Source: Firmicutes bacterium UBA4049
GTDB taxonomy: Bacteria > Bacillota > Desulfotomaculia > Desulfotomaculales > Nap2-2B
Direction: 5' to 3'
DNA: 16,453 nucleotides
NCBI GenBank assembly: GCA_002382755.1
Contig: DFZT01000074.1
Coordinates: forward strand, 10,817-27,269
Shown here: one piece after another, positions 7,484-12,998 of the stretch
Numbering within the stretch: position 1 is the first letter of the stretch
How the letters are laid out: each line of letters opens with the position of its first letter
The notes under the pieces: model-generated
Databases searched by the model: none
What the model was told of the DNA's origin: nothing
Seen by the model: only the letters and a program-made list of their open reading frames with translations
Position numbers and translations under genes: made by a program

Positions 7484-8737
7484 ATGAAACTGAAACGTAA
7501 CGGCTTTTTACGCAGTCTGTTTATATTTTTTGCGGTACTTGGGCCCGGAATTGTCACATCCAATGTAGACAACGATGCCGGCGGAATCACAACTTATTCC
7601 ATAGCCGGGGCTCATTTTGGGTACAGTCTGCTATGGATATTCGTTCCTATAACCATTGCCCTGATCGTTGTCCAGGAAATGTGCGTCCGGATGGGCGCAG
7701 TAACGGGCAAAGGGCTTGCCGACCTGATCAGGGAACGTTATGGCATCCGGATCATCTTATTTGTAATGATTGGCCTGATCTTTACCAATCTCGGCAACAC
7801 AGTCGCAGAATTTGCCGGAATAGCGGCCAGCACCGAGCTCTTCGGTCTGAGCAAATATATTTCCATACCCGTCGGGGCGCTTTTGGTCTGGGGTATTGTT
7901 CTTAAGGGATCATACAAGACCGTTGAGAGGGTTTTTCTGTTTGCTTCTGTCTTATTTTTAAGCTATGTTATATCGGGCGCATTGGCGAAACCGGACTGGG
8001 GCGCCGTACTCGAAGGAGTAGTGAAACCTACTTTTAGCCTGCAAAGCGGCTATCTTAGCTTGATAATAGGGCTGGTTGGAACAACTATTGCTCCTTGGAT
8101 GCAGTTTTACATCCAATCGACGGTTGTTGAAAAGGGTATTACCGTACAAAGATACGCATATTCGAGACTGGATGTTATAGTAGGAAGTTTTATGGCTGTT
8201 TTTGTCGCGATATTTATTGTAGTCGCTTGTTCAGCCACACTTTTTACGCACGGAGTCCAGGTTGAAACAGCCAAGGACGCGGCGCAGGCCCTGGCCCCTC
8301 TGGCAGGAAAATGGGCTTCCATACTTTTCGCGCTAGGTCTTTTAAACGCCTCGCTTTTTGCCGCTTCAATACTGCCGTTGTCAACTTCTTATTATGTTTG
8401 CGAAGCATTCGGGTTTGAAGCCGGAATTGATAAGTCCTGGTCCGAGGCGCCGGTATTTTATTCATTGTATACTATTTTTATAATCATCGGCGCCAGCATC
8501 ATCCTAATCCCGAAAATTTCACTTATCCTGGTAATGTTGTGGTCACAGATAATTAACGGAATTCTGCTGCCCTTTATTTTAATTTTCATGCTGCAGTTGG
8601 TCAATAATACCGATTTAATGGGCAAATATGTGAATTCCCGGGTTTACAACGTCATTGCCTGGGTTACAACAGCGGTTATGATCAGCCTTACAGTTCTTCT
8701 CGTGCTGACTTCTATTTTCCCGAATATGCTCTCTTAG
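7484..8737 (+). CDS. Nramp-related Mg2+ transporter (NRMT, SLC11-like)
   Basis: A 417-residue polytopic membrane protein with about 11 hydrophobic helices and the LeuT-type Nramp fold. Helix 1 reads GPGIVTSNVDNDAGG and then AGAHFGYSLLW, aligning residue for residue with the classical Nramp start. However, the metal motif DPGN is DAGG (Asp31 to Gly34). Helix 6 has GTTIAPWMQFY where Mn/Fe transporters have MPH: the metal-binding Met is Ala203 and the His is Trp205. Loss of the helix 1 Asn and helix 6 Met is what is described for Mg2+-transporting Nramp relatives. The M-box upstream and the MgtE-domain partner both point to Mg2+ import rather than Mn2+. A GGGGG ribosome binding site lies in the 3' end of the preceding gene. 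An automatic label of MntH would probably be wrong. Confidence 0.88.
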   Translation: MKLKRNGFLRSLFIFFAVLGPGIVTSNVDNDAGGITTYSIAGAHFGYSLLWIFVPITIALIVVQEMCVRMGAVTGKGLADLIRERYGIRIILFVMIGLIFTNLGNTVAEFAGIAASTELFGLSKYISIPVGALLVWGIVLKGSYKTVERVFLFASVLFLSYVISGALAKPDWGAVLEGVVKPTFSLQSGYLSLIIGLVGTTIAPWMQFYIQSTVVEKGITVQRYAYSRLDVIVGSFMAVFVAIFIVVACSATLFTHGVQVETAKDAAQALAPLAGKWASILFALGLLNASLFAASILPLSTSYYVCEAFGFEAGIDKSWSEAPVFYSLYTIFIIIGASIILIPKISLILVMLWSQIINGILLPFILIFMLQLVNNTDLMGKYVNSRVYNVIAWVTTAVMISLTVLLVLTSIFPNMLS

Positions 8738-8754
8738 CATATTCTTACCTGTAA

Positions 8755-8877
8755 CTATCCCGATAATGATCTTTTTAGGTGACCAGTTCTTTTTTTGTCC
8801 TCGTATAAAGACCAGATGGCTTCATTGATCATTACCTGTAAAACGCGGTTCGAAATAAAGCCCGGCACGTCATTTTT
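8755..8877 (-). pseudogene. Remnant of 3-hydroxyacyl-CoA dehydrogenase (Hbd-type), C-terminal domain start
   Basis: A 40-codon open stretch on the minus strand, with no start codon that makes sense, reads VPGFISNRVLQVMINEA and then IWSLYED before drifting into unrelated residues and a TAG stop. PGF-NR-L-MINEA is the strongly conserved link into the C-terminal domain of short-chain 3-hydroxyacyl-CoA dehydrogenases. A stop codon lies directly upstream in frame, and no other part of the gene is visible on either side. It sits 18 bases beyond the stop of the thiolase gene on the same strand, where an intact hbd is often found. So it is most likely the leftover of a deleted thl-hbd pair. Confidence 0.7.
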
Positions 8878-8895
8878 TTACCCCGCTATTTGTTT

Positions 8896-10107
8896 TTAGT
8901 CTACCTTAATTAACATGGCGTCACCCTGGGCTGCGCCGCTGCATATTCCGCAGATACCGACCCCGCCGCCGCGCCGTCTCAACTCGTAAGCCATTGTCAT
9001 GGCTATCCGCGCTCCAGTCGCCCCTATCGGGTGGCCGAACGCAATAGCGCCTCCATTAACATTTACCCGGTTTCGCATATCCGTATCCGACATCCCCAGG
9101 ATTTTTTTGCCGCTCACTACAGCAACGGCCGCAAAAGCTTCATTGATCTCAATAAGCTTCATATCGTCAAGAGAATATCCTGTCCCGCCCAGAAGCTTCT
9201 TTATGGAAAGTCCGGGAACGGTAGCAATATATTTGGGGTCCTGAGAAACCTCAGTATACCCCAAAATTGTACACAAGGGTTTAATCCCTAACTGAACAGC
9301 CTTTTCAAGGGTCATGAGCACGACTGCGCCGGCGCCATCATTAAGCCCCGGCGCGTTGCCCGCCGTAACTGTCCCTTCAGGATCAAAAACAGGAGGCAAC
9401 TTGGCAAGCCCTTCCATGGTTGTATCAGCTCTCGGCCCCTCGTCCGTGTCGAAAAATACTTCCATGCCCTTCGTTCCTTTTAGTTTTACAGGCTCAATTT
9501 CATCTTTTAAAGCTCCGGCTGCAATAGCTTTGTTGGCCATTGTCTGTGAATAATAAGCCCATTCATCCTGTTCCTCGCGAGTAACTCCAAACTCCCGGGA
9601 AACATCCGAACCGTGGACAGCCATATGACGGTTGTAAAAAGAACACCATAGACCATCTACAACCATCAGGTCGACGACATCCTTGCTGGGAACGCCCATT
9701 TTTGCGCCCCAGCGCATTTCTGGAAGGCCATAGGGCACATTGGACATGCTTTCCATTCCTCCGGCGACACATATATCAGCCCTGCCGGTCTGAATCATTT
9801 GAACTGCCAGGTCAATGGCTTTAATACCCGAAGAGCATACCTTGTTTATGGTTATTGATGGCGTTAGTGAAGGTATACCCGCCTTAATTGACGCCTGCCT
9901 GCTGGGCACCTGGCCACAGCCTGCCGTCAGTACCTGTCCCATAAAAACATAATCGACTTTCTCGGGTTCCACACATGCTCTGGCCAGCGCCTCTTTAATA
10001 ACAAGGGCTCCAAGTTCCGCTGCTGTAAATTTCTGCAGCGCGCCCCCAAACTTGCCTATCGGCGTTCTACAAGCGCTCGCAATTACAACTTCGTTTAACT
10101 TAATCAC
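8896..10107 (-). CDS. thlA: Acetyl-CoA acetyltransferase (thiolase II)
   Basis: A 403-residue thiolase that condenses two acetyl-CoA to acetoacetyl-CoA or cleaves acetoacetyl-CoA in beta-oxidation. It opens with EVVIASACRTPIGKFGG. The nucleophile is Cys91 in NKVCSSGIKA, Asn322 lies in INEAFA, His359 in FGHPIGATG and the second cysteine, Cys389, in CSGAAQGDA, so all catalytic residues are present. The C-terminal motif is CSGAAQG instead of the common CxGGGQG. The start is GTG at 10107 with AGGAAA about ten bases upstream; GAGGTG overlaps the start codon and is too close to serve. The gene stands alone on its strand, about 410 bases from the ligase gene, with a fragment of a dehydrogenase gene beyond its end. 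Butanoate/fatty-acid degradation by a syntroph is a plausible role. Confidence 0.94.
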   Translation of the reverse strand: MIKLNEVVIASACRTPIGKFGGALQKFTAAELGALVIKEALARACVEPEKVDYVFMGQVLTAGCGQVPSRQASIKAGIPSLTPSITINKVCSSGIKAIDLAVQMIQTGRADICVAGGMESMSNVPYGLPEMRWGAKMGVPSKDVVDLMVVDGLWCSFYNRHMAVHGSDVSREFGVTREEQDEWAYYSQTMANKAIAAGALKDEIEPVKLKGTKGMEVFFDTDEGPRADTTMEGLAKLPPVFDPEGTVTAGNAPGLNDGAGAVVLMTLEKAVQLGIKPLCTILGYTEVSQDPKYIATVPGLSIKKLLGGTGYSLDDMKLIEINEAFAAVAVVSGKKILGMSDTDMRNRVNVNGGAIAFGHPIGATGARIAMTMAYELRRRGGGVGICGICSGAAQGDAMLIKVD

Positions 10108-10129
10108 CTCATTTTTTTCCTGGGTAAAA

Positions 10130-10146
10130 GTAAAATATATTTTTAC
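10130..10146. promoter_or_regulatory. Palindrome in the thiolase leader, possible operator
   Basis: GTAAAA and TTTTAC form perfect arms around TATAT, 23 bases upstream of the thiolase GTG. The position suits a repressor operator or a leader hairpin. No regulator family can be named from the sequence, and A/T-rich palindromes arise readily by chance. Confidence 0.3.
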
Positions 10147-10295
10147 GGTTACTTACTTAGGGGTAGAAATTTAATTGCTTATTAACTTTCCGGAAGGCTA
10201 GCGCTTCTATAACACTTAATATAATTACGCAATTAATTGTATAACCCCTGTCTGAATATCCCTTAGTAAACTTTTCTATAAGTTCAACAGAAGTT

Positions 10296-10325
10296 ATTAT
10301 ATCAGCCTTACCCCAGAGACGCCAA
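10296..10325 (-). promoter_or_regulatory. Promoter-like boxes in repeat copy 1, reading toward the thiolase gene
   Basis: On the minus strand the repeat reads TTGGCG, 18 bases, then a perfect TATAAT (10301-10296). Transcription would start near 10289 and give a leader of about 180 bases before the thiolase GTG. The -10 box is perfect; the -35 box keeps only TTG and one further match. Confidence 0.5.
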
Positions 10326-10361
10326 TAACGTAGACCCTAATGTCCAGATTCAAATAACGTT

Positions 10362-10391
10362 ATTATATCAGCCTTACCCCAGAGACGCCAA
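10362..10391 (-). promoter_or_regulatory. Promoter-like boxes in repeat copy 2, reading toward the thiolase gene
   Basis: Identical TTGGCG-18-TATAAT arrangement to copy 1, 66 bases farther upstream (TATAAT at 10367-10362). If active, the thiolase has tandem duplicated promoters. Confidence 0.5.
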
Positions 10392-10467
10392 CCTTTTCTG
10401 GAAGATATATCAAAAGCAGTAGCTGATAAATGGTTATATGCCTGGAATAATTTTCCTTGCCCGGCCC

Positions 10468-10492
10468 ACCTGCATTAAACAGGCAGGTTTTT
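10468..10492 (+). terminator. Hairpin with T-run on the plus strand; no plus-strand gene feeds it
   Basis: ACCTGC (10468-10473) pairs with GCAGGT (10483-10488) around a nine-base loop, followed by TTTTT. It has the form of a plus-strand terminator though both neighbours are on the minus strand. An overlapping inverted repeat, AAACAGGC (10477-10484) with GCCTGTTT (10502-10509), lies just past the ligase stop. It may act as the minus-strand end of that gene, but it lacks a good T-run. Confidence 0.55.
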
Positions 10493-10517
10493 ATTTAATT
10501 GGCCTGTTTTCCGGCGA

Positions 10518-12161
10518 CTATTTCACGTAAAGCTTTCTTAAGGCAACTTTGTTTATTTTGCCTACGCTTGTTTTAGGGATTGCTTCGATAAATTCAACAT
10601 GATCGGGCAGGCCATACTTGGGCAGCATGCCGCTATCCACAAACCCTTTTAAGTGCAGCCTCAAATCCTCCTCCTTTACCTTTCCTCTGTACTCCGGTTT
10701 TAAGACCACCAGGACCAGTGGGCGCTCTCCCCATTTTTCATCAGGAACACCAATTGCCGCAGCTTCCGAAACAGATTCATGCTGACTGGTGTAATTCTCC
10801 AGTTCAAGGGAGGAAACCCATTCACCGCCGGACTTGATAACATCTTTAAGCCTGTCGGTAATCTGCACATATCCCTCTTGATCAATCGTGGCGACATCGC
10901 CGCCATGCATCCAACCGTCCCGCCAAAGTTCTTTTGTTCGTTCAGGTTCTTTAAAATAGCTTTCCGTAAGCCAGGGCGCCCGCATAATCAACTCCCCCGA
11001 CGTTACCCCGTCTTTGGGCAGAAATTTTCCCGAAGCGTCTGCTATTTCCAATTCATAAAAGGGAAGCGGGAGGCCTGGTTTGATAAGGACATCCAGCTGT
11101 TCATCTTCATCCCATTGCCGCATATGTTCTTTAAGGTTTGATATGGTAACCACGGGAAAAGCTTCCGACATACCGAAACTGGCGAAAATTTTTATCCCCC
11201 GGGAAGCGATTGCTTTGGCAAGACCTTTGGGCAGCGCGGCGCCGCCAATAACGACCTTCCAATTTGATAAATCCTTATCTTTTGCCTCCTGACTGTTGAT
11301 TAACATATGCATTACTGTCGGTACACAATGCGAAAAGGTTACTTTTTCTGTTTCGATCAGGTTTAAGATATATCCCGGTTCATACCTTCCCGGATAGACC
11401 TGTTTGACTCCAAGCAGGAAAGCCAGGTAGGGAATGCCCCAGGCATGAGCGTGAAACATCGGTGTCAGCGGCATGTACACATCCATGGAGCGAAATATGG
11501 AAGATGCAAAACAGCCTAAAGTCACGGCGAGGGAAAAGGTATGCAAAACAACCTGCCGGTGAGAGAAGTAAACACCCTTGGGAAGACCTGTCGTTCCGGT
11601 CGTATAAAATGTGGTTGCTTTCGTATTCTCGTCCAAATCCGGAAAATCAAAAACTGGAAAAGCCTGCCCAAGCATATTCTCGTATTCTATATCCGCCTTA
11701 ACATTACATTCAGGAGCATTTTCCCCGTCCCGGATTAAGATAATTTTTTTAACCGTAGTGAGTTCATTCAGGATAGATTCAAACAAAGGAAGGAAGTCTT
11801 CGTGAATTATAACAAGATCGTCCCCGGCGTGATTCATCGTATAAAGAATCTGATCAGATGATAAACGCCAGTTCATAGTATGAAGCGCCGCCCCCATCAT
11901 AGGTACGGCAAAGAAACATTCCAGATAGCGGTGGCTGTCATAATCAAAAATACAGACTGTATCTCCCGGGCAGACTCCCATTCCCCTCAATCCGTCAGCG
12001 AGCCTGTTGATCCGTTCGTATAAAGCCCGGTATGAATATCGAACCTTGTCCCGGTAGATGATTTCTTGTTCTGGCGAATAGAGAAGGGGATTGACAAGAA
12101 GTTTCTTAACAATTAAAGGATATTTATAGCTTTCTCCTGCTTCGTAAAATTTATCCGGCAC
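10518..12161 (-). CDS. AMP-forming acyl-CoA ligase (medium/long-chain fatty acid--CoA ligase family)
   Basis: A 547-residue ANL-superfamily enzyme that adenylates a carboxylic acid and transfers it to CoA. The P-loop is YTTGTTGLPKG (186-196). Later come FGMSEAFPV, GWMHGGDVATID (the usual TGD is GGD), the hinge ITDRLKDVIKSGGEWVSS and the C-terminal PKTSVGKINK with the adenylation Lys535. The N-terminal SYKYPLIVKKLL and the long MPLTPMFHAHAWG segment are like AlkK/FadD3-type ligases for medium or long chains rather than acetyl-CoA synthetase. The substrate cannot be fixed. The GTG start at 12161 has GGGAGG about ten to twelve bases upstream. Grouping with the thiolase suggests fatty acid activation for degradation. 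It is probably cytoplasmic or membrane-peripheral, as no signal or membrane helix is seen. Confidence 0.92.
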   Translation of the reverse strand: MPDKFYEAGESYKYPLIVKKLLVNPLLYSPEQEIIYRDKVRYSYRALYERINRLADGLRGMGVCPGDTVCIFDYDSHRYLECFFAVPMMGAALHTMNWRLSSDQILYTMNHAGDDLVIIHEDFLPLFESILNELTTVKKIILIRDGENAPECNVKADIEYENMLGQAFPVFDFPDLDENTKATTFYTTGTTGLPKGVYFSHRQVVLHTFSLAVTLGCFASSIFRSMDVYMPLTPMFHAHAWGIPYLAFLLGVKQVYPGRYEPGYILNLIETEKVTFSHCVPTVMHMLINSQEAKDKDLSNWKVVIGGAALPKGLAKAIASRGIKIFASFGMSEAFPVVTISNLKEHMRQWDEDEQLDVLIKPGLPLPFYELEIADASGKFLPKDGVTSGELIMRAPWLTESYFKEPERTKELWRDGWMHGGDVATIDQEGYVQITDRLKDVIKSGGEWVSSLELENYTSQHESVSEAAAIGVPDEKWGERPLVLVVLKPEYRGKVKEEDLRLHLKGFVDSGMLPKYGLPDHVEFIEAIPKTSVGKINKVALRKLYVK

Positions 12162-12325
12162 AGGAAATACAACCTCCCTTATACAGTTGCCTTAATTTTT
12201 CTATACCTCTTATAATAAATCCTTTCTTAACAGTTTTAACATAATTGACTAAATATATTTTAAAACAGGTATTTGTCATATTGTGGCGAATTAATCAAAG
12301 TATAACATATTATGGAGGTGTTGCT

Positions 12326-12439
12326 ATGAAAAGAAACCCGGTAATAATTCTAGCAATTGCCATACTGCTGTTGTTGATAATGTCTTCAGCAGCTCTGGCA
12401 GGGAACAAAGTAGGGCTGATCGTACAGATGAAGCGGTAA
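12326..12439 (+). pseudogene. Truncated start of a secreted protein gene
   Basis: An ATG with GGAGGTG at perfect spacing opens a 37-codon frame: MKRNPVIILAIAILLLLIM followed by SSAALAG, a classical Sec signal peptide with an Ala-x-Ala cleavage site. It then runs only eleven more residues to a TAA. The stop is reached where the reading frame of an IS256-type transposase tail takes over (about 12403-12430). So this looks like the 5' end of an exported protein whose body was lost at an insertion-sequence junction. It could be a real very short secreted peptide, but nothing supports that. Confidence 0.5.
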
Positions 12440-12567
12440 AAAAGTCGGTGTACCTCTCGGTCCAGGAAATCGCCAAAAAATGGAGTATGCCGATAAAAGA
12501 CTGGGGAATAATAATGGGACAGTTGATGATTTTCTTCGAGGGCAGGTTGTCTTTGAAGGTTGGGTAA
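12403..12567 (+). pseudogene. C-terminal fragment of an IS256 (Mutator) family transposase
   Basis: In frame 12403-12567 the translation reads RTDEAVKKSVYLSVQEIAKK, then a W-SMP link, then WGIIMGQLMIFFEGR, ending at TAA 12565. The Y-L-x-x-x-E/x-x-KKW-MP-x-x-W-x-x-x-x-x-QL-I-FF-x-x-R pattern is the last 50 or so residues of IS256-type transposases. The DDE catalytic residues lie far upstream in the family and are missing here. No start codon or ribosome binding site fits, so it is a dead fragment. The left limit is uncertain because the frame stays open into the signal-peptide sequence. Confidence 0.72.
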
Positions 12568-12585
12568 ATGTGTTTAACGCTTTGA

Positions 12586-12695
12586 GGGCTGCCGCTGAAG
12601 TTGAAACCGGCCCCATAGACGGAACCGGCTTCAGCGTTTAGCCCACATCCGGACGCTCGGGTCGCTCTCCAGCGTTGCCCTATCCTTCCGGATGT
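12586..12695. other. Two adjacent strong stem-loops after the transposase fragment
   Basis: Hairpin one: GGGCT plus CGCTGAAG (12586-12600) pair with CTTCAGCG plus AGCCC (12629-12644), with a small internal loop and CCGG elements inside the apical loop. Hairpin two: ACATCCGGA (12645-12653) pairs with TCCGGATGT (12687-12695), enclosing GGG/CCC and CGCT-CTCC-AGCG. They abut with no gap. They may be the end of the lost insertion sequence, a folded RNA, or the leftover of another element. Confidence 0.6.
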
Positions 12696-12954
12696 AGTTA
12701 AATTATAGCCATGTTTTGCGGGTTTTAATCTTGCAGCCAAAGAACCAATTACACTAAAGTTGAAACATTCCCAGACGGGGCTTTACGTGCCCGCCTTTGG
12801 CTAGTAATTAGTATCATATTTAACATTGCATGGTTATTACACTATCAATTCGTCCAAGCAACATTTATAGCCGGACAGGTAGATGTGACGTTATATTTGA
12901 TACTGTCTACTAGTTTCAAATGCTCTTGAAAAAGCTACAGTTTTTCATTGTAAA

Positions 12955-12987
12955 CCCATCTGTTTGAGAACAGGTGGGCTTTTGTTT
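12955..12987 (+). terminator. Rho-independent terminator, plus-strand polarity, between the scar region and the protease gene
   Basis: CCCATCTGTT pairs with AACAGGTGGG (one G-U pair) around the loop TGAG, followed by CTTTTGTTT. It closes plus-strand transcription from the scar region. It also lies 12 bases beyond the protease stop on the other strand and may act there too, though with a weaker T-run. The 260 bases between 12696 and 12954 hold only unrecognised short open frames. Confidence 0.75.
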
Positions 12988-12998
12988 CCCATTTGTAA

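Larger units (their letters stand above)
10293..10391. repeat. Two identical 33-bp direct repeats with a 33-bp spacer
   Basis: The 33-bp sequence beginning GTTATTATATCAGCC and ending GAGACGCCAA occurs at 10293-10325 and 10359-10391 with no mismatch. The spacer (10326-10358) starts and ends with the same short word AATAACGT overlapping the repeat edges. The unit therefore looks like 1.5 copies of a 66-base period. It fills the middle of the thiolase-ligase gap. Confidence 0.95.

Noticed and set aside
8738..8790. Terminator for the Mg2+ operon just after the transporter gene
   Set aside because: A T-run is present near 8788 but no stem of useful length precedes it.
10293..10391. Two-repeat CRISPR array (33-bp repeats, 33-bp spacer)
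   Set aside because: Only two repeats, no cas gene in the window, no repeat dyad of the usual kind, and the repeat carries a promoter-like sequence on the minus strand.
12571..12695. Integron attC-like site
   Set aside because: The hairpins lack the paired RYYYAAC and GTTRRRY core sites required of attC.
12324..12740. Minus-strand 138-residue open frame across the scar region
   Set aside because: It is antisense to the signal-peptide and transposase fragments and to the two hairpins, and has low-complexity, non-protein-like composition.
12709..12798. Short frame containing LAAKEPITLKLKHSQ, faintly like the start of a TRAP solute-binding protein
   Set aside because: About 30 codons, no start codon in frame, and the likeness is too weak to call.
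12729..12929. Open frame of about 66 codons on the plus strand with a hydrophobic middle
   Set aside because: No usable start codon or ribosome binding site and no recognised similarity; treated as chance in a scar region.
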